Below are positions 23,765-31,958 of a DNA stretch of 36,519 bases, one piece after another (the first letter of the stretch is position 1; each line of letters opens with the position of its first letter). The position numbers were made by a program, and so were the translations under genes. The notes beneath the pieces are model-generated. The model saw nothing but the letters and a program-made list of their open reading frames with translations. It searched no databases and had not been told where the DNA came from. The stretch lies in the NCBI GenBank assembly GCA_029778235.1, contig JAKOQS010000089.1:1-36519 (forward strand), written 5' to 3'. The stretch comes from Chloroflexota bacterium. GTDB lineage: Bacteria > Chloroflexota > Limnocylindria > Limnocylindrales > CSP1-4.

Positions 23765-24743
23765 GAGGTCGCTCGTCCCGCGTGACGCGCGACGAGCACG
23801 TTCGTCGGCGGGTGCGACACGAGCGTCGCGCTCGTGCTGCCCAGGAAGAAGCGGTGGACGGCGGAGAGCCCGCGTGAGCCGACGACCAGCAGGTCGGCCG
23901 ACAGAACGGCGGCGACGCTCGCCAGCTGCTCGTGCGCCGAGCCCTGGACGATCCGGGGATGGGCCGGCACGCCCAGCGCCTGCAGCCGCCCGGCGGCGTT
24001 CGCCGAGGCTGCCTCGGCAGCCTCGGCCGCGAGACGGAGGCTCTCGTGGTGGTCGGCGAGCACCTGGACGACCATGGTGGGGGCGATCCCGGACGTGAAC
24101 GGCTCGACCACCTGGTAGGCGGTGCACACGGTGACCTCGGGTCTCTGCCGGAATGGCAACCGTGCCACCAGATCGAGCGCCTCGTCCGCATCGGGAGACG
24201 CGTCGTACCCGAGGAGGACGCGGCGTATCGGCCCCGGCGTCCGGGCGATGAGGACCGACGCGGGTGCGTACCGCGCGACCTTGCCCGAGACGCTCCCGAT
24301 CAGTCGCCTCCGCAGCCCGGACAGGCCGCGGGTGCCGAGGATGACGAGGTCGGGCTGTCCGGTGATCACGTGCGTGACGATGGTGTCGGCGGGGTGGCCG
24401 GCGCGGACGGTCGCGACAGCCGGGAACCCTGCGCTGCCCAGGAGCGCGACGGCGGCCGCGACCTGCTGTCGCGCCGCGTCACGGTGCACCCGCTCGACGA
24501 GCGTCCCCGGGGTGTCACCCGGCGTCTCGTCCGACGGCCCTCGGGGGCCCTCGACGACCGAGATCACCTCCACCGAGGCCACACCGTGGGCATCGAGGCT
24601 CGACGAGAGGAGCCCGAGCGCCCGCCCGGCGCCGTTCGAGCGTCGGTGCAGACAAGGATCCGCAGGCCGCCCATGGCCGGGGGCGGCTGGTGGTGGGGGT
24701 CGGACGCGGGCGTGGTCGGGAGGATCGATCGTTCGCCGGTCAC
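23761..24743 (-). CDS. Tandem universal stress protein (UspA) with an apparent single-base frameshift
   Basis: Two Usp domains, about 327 residues if repaired. Both have the ATP-binding G-2x-G-9x-GS motif: GTRGLSGLRRRLIGSVSG and GSRGLSAVHRFFLGSTSA. The start is GTG at 24743, with GGAGG seven bases upstream. The first strand reads MGGLRILVCTD in that frame and breaks after Asp 34 (24642-24644); the following SNGAGRALGLLSSSLDAHGV is in another frame. One extra G near 24641 would give the hallmark TDGSNGAGRAL and an open frame of 984 nt, so one base seems missing. This may be a sequencing/assembly error or a real mutation. The stop overlaps the start of the P-type ATPase (ATGA). A stress-inducible operon is likely. 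Confidence 0.85.
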
Positions 24744-24870
24744 GGGAGGACCTCCATCGGGTGACTCTGCCCGAAGGTCTCTCCCGACCGCGAGCGGTCG
24801 GTGCCGGCGGGTCGGTTGGACCGTGATGTCGCCGGACGCCTGATGGGGTACTCCCCCTCTGAGCATCCCC

Positions 24871-24899
24871 ATCCTTGCATCGACACGGACGCGTGTCAA
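24871..24899 (-). promoter_or_regulatory. Promoter with overlapping palindromic operator for the usp-ATPase operon
   Basis: The minus strand carries a perfect TTGACA -35 box (24899-24894), a 17-nt spacer and AAGGAT (24876-24871) as -10. The palindrome GACACG-N4-CGTGTC (24882-24897) overlaps the -35 box and spacer, a position typical of a repressor operator. The predicted leader to the GTG at 24743 is about 120 nt and contains GGGG-N4-CCCC at 24845-24856. The regulator is unknown. Confidence 0.55.
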
Positions 24900-24909
24900 A
24901 GTGCATCGA

Positions 24910-24922
24910 CCGGGTGGCCCGG
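24910..24922 (-). terminator. Small hairpin after the glycan gene cluster
   Basis: CCGGG and CCCGG flank a 3-nt loop, just 5 bp past the stop of the last glycosyltransferase and before the divergently oriented control region's start. It is short and has no T-tract. Confidence 0.25.
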
Positions 24923-24927
24923 CTCCG

Positions 24928-26292
24928 TCAGGTGCGATCCGGCCTCGGCGGAGCGTCGGAGGCGGCGGTCGCGTCCGGCGCGGGGCGAGGGGCCGCGGTC
25001 GGCGGCTCGACGAGGCCGTCCACGAGAGCGAGGTACGCCACGGCGGCGACCTCCCAGCTGTAGCGCCCGCGCGTGATCGCGAGGCACCGGGCGCGCATCG
25101 CGGCCCGCTCCTCGGCCGGGGCATCCAGGAGGGAGCTGAGGGCGCGCGCCAGGTCGTCGGGATCGGCCGGGTCGGCGACCGCGCCGAGGCGGTGCTCCTC
25201 GACGATCGCCCGCATGACCTCCAGCTCGCGACCCACGACCACCGGCGTCCCGGCCGTGAGGCTCTCCCAGAACTTGTTCGGCGTGGAGAGCCGCTGATTC
25301 AGGGAGTTCGCCGGGACCGCGACGATCGAGACGTCCGCCGACGCCGTCCACGCCGGGACGTCGTCCGGCGGGACCGCCGGCAGCGTCACGTGTCGGCCGG
25401 CGAATCGCGGGTCGCGGTCGCGCTCGCGGAGCGCGTCCGCCCAGGGCCCGAAGCCGAGCATGACGAGCGCGGCGTCGTCGACGCGCAGCACGGCTTCCGC
25501 GGCCTCCTCCAGCCCGCGCTCGCGCCCGAGGCGACCCAGGAACAGGACGAGGCGCCGCTCGGGCGGCAGGCCCGCCGTCGCGCGGATCAGATCCGGGCGC
25601 GGGTCGGGCGGGTCCCAGCGCGGCTGGCAGTTGAGGAGGACGGTCGGGCGCTCGCGCGTCGGCCACGCGCGCGCGAGGTGGTCGGCGATCGGATCGTTGA
25701 CGGTGACGATGGCGTCGGCGCGCCGCGCCCAGCGGCGCTCACGCCACCGGTACCAGGCGAGCAGCGGACGCGGGACGCGGGCGTAGTTGTTCGACTCGAG
25801 GATGACGTCGATGACGTCGTAGACGACGCGGCCGGCCCGGCCCTGGCGTCGGGCGCTCCGGCCGAGATCCAGGGCGACCGGGATCGCGAGGATGCCGAAC
25901 GCGTGGTACAGGTCGGCGGGCTCGACCTCGCGGCGGAGCGTCCGCCACCAGCCGCGGACGGCGAGCGGCCAGAGGACGGCCTTGAGCGCGGCGTCGGCCC
26001 ACCGGCCAGGACGACCGAGCCGCGCGAAGGGGCCGCGCATGGCGGCCGCATCTGCGGTGCTCCAGCCCCGGAACCGACCGCTCGGGGCGTAGCGGCGGGT
26101 GACGACCGCGGGCCCGCGCGCGTCGCGCTCCTCCGTCGGGACCCCGGGGCCGACGACCGCGGCGATCTCCACCTCCCAGCCCGCGGCCGCGAGACTTCGG
26201 GCGACACGGAGGCTGCGGGAGTACGGCGCGGCGGTGTTCGCGACGAGCAGAACCGCCCGGCGGCGGCCGCGAGGGGCGCGGCCCGGGGTCAC
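24928..26292 (-). CDS. Glycosyltransferase family 4, third of three tandem paralogues
   Basis: GT-B glycosyltransferase of 454 residues. The N-terminal domain opens with AVLLVANTAAPYSRSLRVAR and contains LYHAFGILAIPVALDLGR, VVYDVIDVILESNNYARVPR and ADAIVTVNDPIADHLAR. The donor domain has LVLFLGRLGRERGLEEAAEA, ADVSIVAVPANSLNQRLSTP and NKFWESLTAGTPVVVG, where Glu in FWES is the expected donor-contact residue. The tail after about residue 430 is Pro/Ala/Asp-rich. I take the GTG at 26292 (GGGGGTCGAC upstream); an earlier in-frame GTG near 26342 is possible. It closes the minus-strand glycan cluster and is 106 bp after the previous gene. Shared motifs with the next two genes show common descent. 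Sugar donor and acceptor are unknown. Confidence 0.9.
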   Translation of the reverse strand: MTPGRAPRGRRRAVLLVANTAAPYSRSLRVARSLAAAGWEVEIAAVVGPGVPTEERDARGPAVVTRRYAPSGRFRGWSTADAAAMRGPFARLGRPGRWADAALKAVLWPLAVRGWWRTLRREVEPADLYHAFGILAIPVALDLGRSARRQGRAGRVVYDVIDVILESNNYARVPRPLLAWYRWRERRWARRADAIVTVNDPIADHLARAWPTRERPTVLLNCQPRWDPPDPRPDLIRATAGLPPERRLVLFLGRLGRERGLEEAAEAVLRVDDAALVMLGFGPWADALRERDRDPRFAGRHVTLPAVPPDDVPAWTASADVSIVAVPANSLNQRLSTPNKFWESLTAGTPVVVGRELEVMRAIVEEHRLGAVADPADPDDLARALSSLLDAPAEERAAMRARCLAITRGRYSWEVAAVAYLALVDGLVEPPTAAPRPAPDATAASDAPPRPDRT

Positions 26293-26398
26293 GTCGACCC
26301 CCGATCGACCGCGCGGTGAGCCGTCGCGAGTGACCGGGGCCACGATGAACGGCCCTGACCCCGAGGCGCCGACGGGTCTCTCGCGCCCACCGACCCGC

Positions 26399-27871
26399 TC
26401 ACCACGGCCTCCCCGTGAGGCGGCCGTACTCCTCGAGCAGGACCTCCGCCTGCCGCTCCCAGCAGTACGTCGCGTGGGCCGCGGCGAGCGCGCGCTCGCG
26501 GTACGCGCGCCGCTCCTCCGCGGGCGCGTCCAGGACGGAGCGGATCGCAGCGGCGATCGCGGCCGGATCGGTCGGATCGCAGACGATCCCGCAGCCGGTC
26601 TCGCGCACGATCGGCGCCATCCCGGGCAGGTCGCTCGCCACCACCGGCACCCCGACGGCCATCGCCTCGAAGAGCTTGTTCGGGGTCGTGAGCCGGTGGT
26701 TGAGCGTCGTGGGCTGGATCGGCATCGCGACGACGTCCGCGGCCGCGACCCAGCCGAGCAGGGCGTCGGGCGGCACCGCCGGCATGATCCGCACGCGCCG
26801 GCCCAGGACCTGATCGGCGAGCGACGGGTCGGCCGCGACCCGCTCGATGGCGTCGAGCATCGCGCCGTACCCGAGCAGGACGAGGACCGCGCCCGGGACG
26901 TCCCGGATCGCAGACACGAGCTGCTCGATCCCCCGGCCGGGCGAGAAGCCACCCTGGTAGAGGACGACGCGGGCCTCGGACGGCAGGCCGAGGTGCGCGT
27001 GGAAGCGGCGCTCCGGCGGATCCGGGGGATCCGTGCGGTACGCGCAGTTCATGGCGATGGCGGGCAGCGGGAGGTCCCAGCGCTCGGCCATCACCTCCGC
27101 GTACGGGCGGTTCACGGTGACGACGCGGCCGGCCGTGCGGGCCCAACGGCGCTCGCGCGCTGCCACGACCGTGCGGAAGGGGCGCGGCAGGCGCGCCAGG
27201 TTGCCGGCGTCCACGTAGATGTCGCGGGCGTCGTACACGACGGCCGCCCCACGACGCCTGCCGACCGTGAGGGCGACGGGGATCCCCATGTAGGCCATCC
27301 CGTGGACCAGGTCGGCGTCGGGCGCGATCCTCACGGTGGCGCGGGTCTGCGAGCGGACCGTGAGGGCGATCGCGGTCATCCGGCGCAGCCCGCCGACGAC
27401 GCGCCTGGCCCGGGAGGCGAGCCCGGGCGGGCGGGGGCCGGGCGCGGCGCCGGGGCCCGCGGCCCCGGCGCCGGCCGGCGTTCCGGGGACGGTCGAAGCG
27501 GAGTGCGGTGCCTCCACGTCGGTCGATCGCGGCCGGCCCGCGGCCGTGCCCGCTCGAGTGCGCGGCGTTCGCGCGCGCGTGATCGCCGCACGGACGGAGG
27601 CCGGCAGCGGGAGCCCGTCCACGGCGGAGACAGGGACGCGGACGATGCGGAAGCCGGCAGGGTCGCGCACGTCGCGCGGGAGCCCGGGCGCGTGGCGCCC
27701 GAGGATGGTCACCTCGTGGCCGCGGGCCACGAGGGCGGTGGCGATGCGCCAGGTCCGCGAGTCGTGCTCGCCGGTGGACGGGATGACGATGAGCGCCCGC
27801 TGGGGCACCGGCACGGCCCCGCCGGAGGCGCCGCCTCTCCGGGCCGCGAGGTCCGTGTCCGCCGCGCTCAT
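26399..27871 (-). CDS. Glycosyltransferase family 4, second of three tandem paralogues
   Basis: GT-B glycosyltransferase of 490 residues. It starts ALIVIPSTGEHDSRTWRIAT after a 24-residue leader. Between about residues 98 and 160 an Arg/Pro/Ala/Gly-rich low-complexity segment is inserted in the N-terminal domain, absent from the two paralogues. Then come DADLVHGMAYMGIPVALTVG, VVYDARDIYVDAGNLARLPR and GRVVTVNRPYAEVMAE. The donor domain has VVLYQGGFSPGRGIEQLVSA, MPIQPTTLNHRLTTPNKLFE and AMAVGVPVVASDLPGM. Its ATG overlaps the stop of the upstream glycosyltransferase (ATGA), and CAGGGAGC lies upstream. It is part of the cluster running from the acetyltransferase gene. Its donor may be one of the uronic acids made by the cluster, but nothing in the sequence proves it. 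Confidence 0.92.
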   Translation of the reverse strand: MSAADTDLAARRGGASGGAVPVPQRALIVIPSTGEHDSRTWRIATALVARGHEVTILGRHAPGLPRDVRDPAGFRIVRVPVSAVDGLPLPASVRAAITRARTPRTRAGTAAGRPRSTDVEAPHSASTVPGTPAGAGAAGPGAAPGPRPPGLASRARRVVGGLRRMTAIALTVRSQTRATVRIAPDADLVHGMAYMGIPVALTVGRRRGAAVVYDARDIYVDAGNLARLPRPFRTVVAARERRWARTAGRVVTVNRPYAEVMAERWDLPLPAIAMNCAYRTDPPDPPERRFHAHLGLPSEARVVLYQGGFSPGRGIEQLVSAIRDVPGAVLVLLGYGAMLDAIERVAADPSLADQVLGRRVRIMPAVPPDALLGWVAAADVVAMPIQPTTLNHRLTTPNKLFEAMAVGVPVVASDLPGMAPIVRETGCGIVCDPTDPAAIAAAIRSVLDAPAEERRAYRERALAAAHATYCWERQAEVLLEEYGRLTGRPW

Positions 27872-29316
27872 GCGGCGCTCCCTGCGCCGCTCGACCGGCC
27901 GTCCTCCGTCCCCGCGCGCACGCCGGTGAGGTCCGCGTACAGCGTCACCAGCCGGGAGGACTCGACCTCCCAGTTCCACCGGGCGTGGGCGGCCCGCAGG
28001 CAGCGGGCGCGCAGGTCGGCGGCGGCCTCCGCGTCGCGATCGAGCACCGAGTGGATCGCCGCTGCCACGCTCGCCGGGCTGGTCGGGTCGCACGTCGCGC
28101 CCAAGGGCCCGTCCGGGTCCTCCATCACGATGCGCCGCATGTCCGGGAAGTCGCTGACGACCACGGGCGTGCCGGCCGCCAGGCACTCGAAGAGCTTGTT
28201 CGGCGTGGAGAGCCGGTGGTTGAGCGTGGAGGCCTGGATCGGCATCACCCCCACGTCGGCGGATGCCACCCACCCCGGCAGGGCGTCGGGCGGGACCGCG
28301 TCCACGACGTGGAATCGGCCGCCATAGCGCGGATCCTCCGCCATCTCGCCCAGTGTCGCGCGCAGGCTCCCGTACCCGAGCGCCACCGCGTGGACGTCGG
28401 AGGCCGCCGGCTCCAGCACCGCCGCCGCGAGCTCCTCGATGCCGCGATGGGCCGAGAACCCACCGTGATAGAGCGCGATCGGCGCGCCGGCCGGGATGCC
28501 AGCCGCGTCGCGCAGAAGGGTCGGGCGCTCCGCGGGCGGGTCCCACCGCGCCGGGGTGTTGTGGACGACCACGACCCTGCGGGGCGCGTACCGGCGCGCC
28601 AGCTCCTCCGCGAGCGCGTCGTTCACCGTGACCATCGCGTCCGCCTCGGCGACGTACCCGCGCTCCCGGCGTCGCAGTGCGCCGCGCAGCCACCCGGGCC
28701 GCTTCGCGTAGCTGCCCGACTCCAGGATGATCTCGTGGCTGTCGTACACCAGGCGGCCGCCGCGGCGCTTCCGGGCGGTCGCGGCGGCGGGCATCGCGGT
28801 CAGGTCGTGCCCGTGGTAGACGTCCGCCCCGGCCGCGCGGTCGGCGACGACGCGGCCCCAGCCCTCGATGACGAACCGCCACCGCGCGAGGAAGTCCACG
28901 GAGCCCGGCCCGGTATGGCGCAGGACCTTGCGGCCGATCACGTGGCCGATCGTCCGGATCACGGCCCACGGCGCCCACAGCACGAGCCCCACCAGGATCA
29001 CCGGGATCTGCAGCCACCCCTTGGGCGGCGTGACGGCCCCGCGGCGGATCCGGAACGCCGACCAGCGCAGGACCCAGCCCCAGGTCCGGTACGGGTGCCA
29101 GAACCAGGCCCACGGCCGGCGCCAGCCACGCGGCGGTGGGACGCGCTCGATCCGGAACCCGTCGCGCTCCTCGACCTCGACCTCCGTCGCCTGCGGGTCC
29201 CGTGGCAGAGCGTAGATCGTGACCTCGTGCCCGGCGGCCGCGAGCGTCCCCGCCTCCCGCAGCACTCGGGAGTCGCGGGTGCAGTCGTTGAAGACGAACA
29301 TGGCGACGCGGCTCAT
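27868..29316 (-). CDS. Glycosyltransferase family 4, first of three tandem paralogues
   Basis: GT-B glycosyltransferase of 482 residues. It begins VAMFVFNDCTRDSRVLREAG, a common opening in GT4 enzymes. Residues about 95-130 hold a hydrophobic helix (LQIPVILVGLVLWAPWAVIR) that may bring it to the membrane. Then DVYHGHDLTAMPAA, LVYDSHEIILESGSYAKRPG and ADAMVTVNDALAEELAR. The donor domain has IALYHGGFSAHRGIEELAAA, MPIQASTLNHRLSTPNKLFE and CLAAGTPVVVSDFPDM. Its ATG overlaps the wecB-type stop (ATGA), and GGGGAGC lies upstream. The motif LNHRLSTPNKLFE is nearly identical in the following two genes, so the three arose by duplication. The acceptor specificity is unknown. Confidence 0.93.
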   Translation of the reverse strand: MSRVAMFVFNDCTRDSRVLREAGTLAAAGHEVTIYALPRDPQATEVEVEERDGFRIERVPPPRGWRRPWAWFWHPYRTWGWVLRWSAFRIRRGAVTPPKGWLQIPVILVGLVLWAPWAVIRTIGHVIGRKVLRHTGPGSVDFLARWRFVIEGWGRVVADRAAGADVYHGHDLTAMPAAATARKRRGGRLVYDSHEIILESGSYAKRPGWLRGALRRRERGYVAEADAMVTVNDALAEELARRYAPRRVVVVHNTPARWDPPAERPTLLRDAAGIPAGAPIALYHGGFSAHRGIEELAAAVLEPAASDVHAVALGYGSLRATLGEMAEDPRYGGRFHVVDAVPPDALPGWVASADVGVMPIQASTLNHRLSTPNKLFECLAAGTPVVVSDFPDMRRIVMEDPDGPLGATCDPTSPASVAAAIHSVLDRDAEAAADLRARCLRAAHARWNWEVESSRLVTLYADLTGVRAGTEDGRSSGAGSAA

Positions 29317-30506
29317 GCGGCGCCGGCGCTCCCCGCTCGCGGCGGCGACGTCTCGAGCGCGGCGGCGATCGCCTCGGCCGCCCCTGCCGGCCGCACGTCC
29401 ACGGCTGCCGCCCGCGCCGCCGCACGACTCGGCGCGGACTCCGGGGACGCGAGGCGCTCCAGCTCGACCGCCGCGCGCGAGGGATCGAGTCCCACCACCA
29501 CCATGGACCCGCCCGAGCCGGCCACGGCCTCCACCCACTCGGTGGTGCGCCGGAGGACCAGGCAGGGCGTCCCCAGCCACGCGGCCTCGCGCTGGACGCC
29601 GCCGGAGTCGGTGAGCACGGCCGCCGCGTGGAGCTGGAGGGCGAGCATCGTCCGGTATCTGAGCGGCGGGAGCACGGCGACGCCGGCTGGGATCGGGACG
29701 CCGGCGGCGTCCACGGCCTCGCGGGTCCCCGGGTGCAGGGGGAGCAGCACCGGGCGGCGGCCGCCGAGCGCCGCGGCGGCCAGGATCGACAGCCAGCCCG
29801 CGACCGCGCCAGGTTCGCGGTTCTCCGCCCGATGGACCGTCGCGAGGACATACGCGCCGGGCGCCAGCGCGAGCCCCGACGCCTCGGCCCCGCCGGTCGC
29901 TTCGCTCCCGCTGCGCGCCTCCGCCGACAGGGCGCGCGCGATCGGGCCGAGGACCGCGGGGTCGCGCACCTCGCGGGCGACGCGGGCCGCGAGGTCCTGC
30001 ATCAGGTCGCCCACGGCGACGACGCCGTCGGCGATCCCCTCCGCGCGAAGGTTCGCGACGGCCGTCGGGGTCGGGGCGAAGAGCCAGGCCGACAGGTGGT
30101 CCGCGACGACGCGGTTCACCTCCTCCGGCATCGACCGGTCGAAGCTGCGCAGGCCGGCCTCCACGTGCGCGACGGGGATCCCGGCCGCAGCGCCGGCGAG
30201 CGCGCCGGCGAGCGTCGAGTTCGTGTCGCCGTAGACGAGGATCGCGTCGGGCACCTCGGCGTCCACGACCGGCGCGAGAGCCGTCAGCATCCGGCCCACC
30301 TGCTCGGCGCGGCCGCCGCCGCCGATCCCCAGGTCGTGGTCCGGCCGCGCGAGCCCGAGCTCGGCGAAGAACGACCCGGCCATCGCGTCGTCCCAGTGCT
30401 GCCCGGTGTCCACGAAGACCTCGTCGTGCCGGGCGCGGAGCGCCGGCTGGAGCGCGGCGGCCTTGATCAGCTGGGGTCGCGTCCCGACGACGCTCAGGAT
30501 GCGCAC
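29313..30506 (-). CDS. wecB: UDP-N-acetylglucosamine 2-epimerase (non-hydrolysing, WecB/WbpI type)
   Basis: Interconverts UDP-GlcNAc and UDP-ManNAc, or in the WbpI branch UDP-GlcNAc(3NAc)A and UDP-ManNAc(3NAc)A. The protein has 397 residues with the GT-B-like two-domain fold. Motifs: VVGTRPQLIKAAALQPALR, VDTGQHWDDAM, VYGDTNSTLAGALAG, the catalytic-Glu blocks HVEAGLRSFDR and MPEEVNRVVADHLSAWLFAP, then TVHRAEN, and LTDSGGVQREAAWLGTPCLV near the C-terminus. A glycine/serine-rich stretch sits around residue 195. The TRPQ has Gln where Glu is common. Its stop overlaps the next glycosyltransferase start, and it lies 30 bp after the UDP-sugar dehydrogenase. Sequence alone does not tell the WecB substrate from the WbpI one. 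Confidence 0.94.
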   Translation of the reverse strand: MRILSVVGTRPQLIKAAALQPALRARHDEVFVDTGQHWDDAMAGSFFAELGLARPDHDLGIGGGGRAEQVGRMLTALAPVVDAEVPDAILVYGDTNSTLAGALAGAAAGIPVAHVEAGLRSFDRSMPEEVNRVVADHLSAWLFAPTPTAVANLRAEGIADGVVAVGDLMQDLAARVAREVRDPAVLGPIARALSAEARSGSEATGGAEASGLALAPGAYVLATVHRAENREPGAVAGWLSILAAAALGGRRPVLLPLHPGTREAVDAAGVPIPAGVAVLPPLRYRTMLALQLHAAAVLTDSGGVQREAAWLGTPCLVLRRTTEWVEAVAGSGGSMVVVGLDPSRAAVELERLASPESAPSRAAARAAAVDVRPAGAAEAIAAALETSPPRAGSAGAA

Positions 30507-30536
30507 GGTCCCGGCCCGGCCGCGGCCGGCGACGGC

Positions 30537-31958
30537 CTAGAGGCCGGAGGCGCGGTGCGCGGCGGGCACGCCCACGCCGTGGTACGCGACGCCACCGGGC
30601 AGCCGGACCGCGCGGAGGCTGTTGCGACCGTCGTACAGCACCTGCAGCTCGGGGAACCAGGACCAGTCGAGCGTCGCGTACGCCGGGTCGGCGGTCTGGG
30701 TCACGATGGCCCGTGCCGGGCTCGCCTCGCCCCAGGCCCAGGGCCGCGCTGCGCAGCGGGCGATCTCGTCGGCGGTCATGAGCGGGTCGTACGCGGAGAC
30801 GACCGCGCCGTGGAACGCGAGTCGCTCGATCAGCGGGAGCGCCCGGCTGTACGCGAGCTCCTTCACGCCGTCGCGGTAGGTCAGACCAAGGACGAGCACC
30901 TCGACGCCGTCGAGGCTGCCGAGCTCCTTCTGGAGCGCCTTGATGGCGATGCCGATCTGGCCGTCGTTCACGCGCCGCGAGAGCCCAACGAGCTCCATCT
31001 CGGGGGCACGGGAGAGCAGGAAGTGCGGGTAGACCGGGATGCAGTGCCCGCCCACCCCGATCCCCGGCTGGTGGATGTGGCTGTACGGCTGCGAGTTCGC
31101 GGCCGCGATGACCTCCTGGATGTCCACCCCGACCCGGTCGGCGTAGCGCGCGAACTCGTTGGCGAGCGCGATGTTCACGTCGCGGTACGTCGTGTCGGCG
31201 AGCTTGCTGAACTCGGCCGCCTCGGCGTTGCTCATCGCGACCACCGGGGCGTCGAGGACGCTCGCGTAGAACGCGGCCGCCCGGCGCCGGGACTCCTCCC
31301 CGAGGCCGCCGACGAGCTTGGGGTACTGGGCGAGGTTCGCGAGCGCGTGCCCGGAGTACAGGCGCTCCGGCGAGAAGGCGACGAACAGGTCGCGCTCGGA
31401 TGCGAGGCCGGTGGCGTGCTCGAGGCGCGGCGCGAACCGGTGGCGGGTGTCGCCGACCGGGAGCGTCGTCTCGAAGACGACCGTCGAGCCGGCGCGGAGC
31501 CCGGGGGCGATCGATGCGACCGCCGCGTCCATGTGGCGGTAGTCGGGCTGCTGCTCGTCGTCGAGCATGACCGGGACGATGAGGACGACGACATCCGCCT
31601 CCCGCGCGGCCCCTGCCGCGTCGAGCGTGGCGGAGAGCGAGCCAGCCGCGTGGGCGCGTGCCACCGCCTCGGCGAGGCCCGGCTCGCCGTCCACGTGCGA
31701 GATCCCCGCGTTGATCGCGTCCACGACGGCCGCCTGGACGTCCACGGCGATCACGCGCCAGCCGTGCCCGGCGAACTGCGCGCAGAGCGGCAGCCCCATC
31801 TTGCCCGCGCCCACGACGGCGACGGTGCCGGCGGTGCCGGGCTCGCCGGTCCACGGCGCGACGCGGCGGGCCGGGCCGTGCTCGCAGGGATGGGCGGGGA
31901 GCTCGATCGAGCCGCCGAGCATCGACGGGGCGGCAAGCGGGCGGGTCGTGACGATCAT
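30537..31958 (-). CDS. UDP-N-acetyl-D-mannosamine dehydrogenase-like nucleotide sugar dehydrogenase (WecC type)
   Basis: NAD-dependent UDP-sugar 6-dehydrogenase of 473 residues, second of this class in the window. An N-terminal extension of about 44 residues precedes the Rossmann motif TVAVVGAGKMGLPLCAQFAG. Other blocks: VVLIVPVMLDDEQQPDYRHM, STVVFETTLPVGDTR, VAFSPERLYSGHALANL, EFSKLADTTYRDVNIALANE, the active-site Cys in GGHCIPVYPHFLL (a non-standard VYPHF instead of VDPW/YF), and VLVLGLTYRDGVKELAYSRA. The SPERLYSG and VGDTRHR motifs fit WecC/UDP-ManNAc dehydrogenases better than WbpA. It lies next to the 2-epimerase, with which it would make UDP-ManNAcA. The ATG at 31958 overlaps the oxidoreductase stop (ATGA). 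Confidence 0.91.
   Translation of the reverse strand: MIVTTRPLAAPSMLGGSIELPAHPCEHGPARRVAPWTGEPGTAGTVAVVGAGKMGLPLCAQFAGHGWRVIAVDVQAAVVDAINAGISHVDGEPGLAEAVARAHAAGSLSATLDAAGAAREADVVVLIVPVMLDDEQQPDYRHMDAAVASIAPGLRAGSTVVFETTLPVGDTRHRFAPRLEHATGLASERDLFVAFSPERLYSGHALANLAQYPKLVGGLGEESRRRAAAFYASVLDAPVVAMSNAEAAEFSKLADTTYRDVNIALANEFARYADRVGVDIQEVIAAANSQPYSHIHQPGIGVGGHCIPVYPHFLLSRAPEMELVGLSRRVNDGQIGIAIKALQKELGSLDGVEVLVLGLTYRDGVKELAYSRALPLIERLAFHGAVVSAYDPLMTADEIARCAARPWAWGEASPARAIVTQTADPAYATLDWSWFPELQVLYDGRNSLRAVRLPGGVAYHGVGVPAAHRASGL

Noticed and set aside
21455-23785. Plus-strand open frame of 776 codons opposite the P-type ATPase
   Set aside because: The ATPase on the other strand has every catalytic motif in order. 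The antisense product is Arg/Asp/Gly-rich low-complexity sequence.
24600-24680. Programmed ribosomal frameshifting in the universal stress protein
   Set aside because: No slippery heptamer or downstream structure is evident at the break, and Usp proteins are not known to use it. A missing base explains the data better.
24743-24899. DosR-type box in front of the usp-ATPase operon
   Set aside because: Although the gene pair recalls the mycobacterial DosR regulon, I find no GGGACT-AGTCCC-type match; only GACACG-N4-CGTGTC and a weak GGGG-N4-CCCC repeat.
24928-29851. Apparent giant glycosyltransferase fusions when start codons are placed far upstream
   Set aside because: The upstream extensions are out-of-frame readings of the preceding genes (Arg/Ser-rich, no motifs). 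ATGA overlaps and ribosome-binding sites mark the true starts at 26292, 27871 and 29316.
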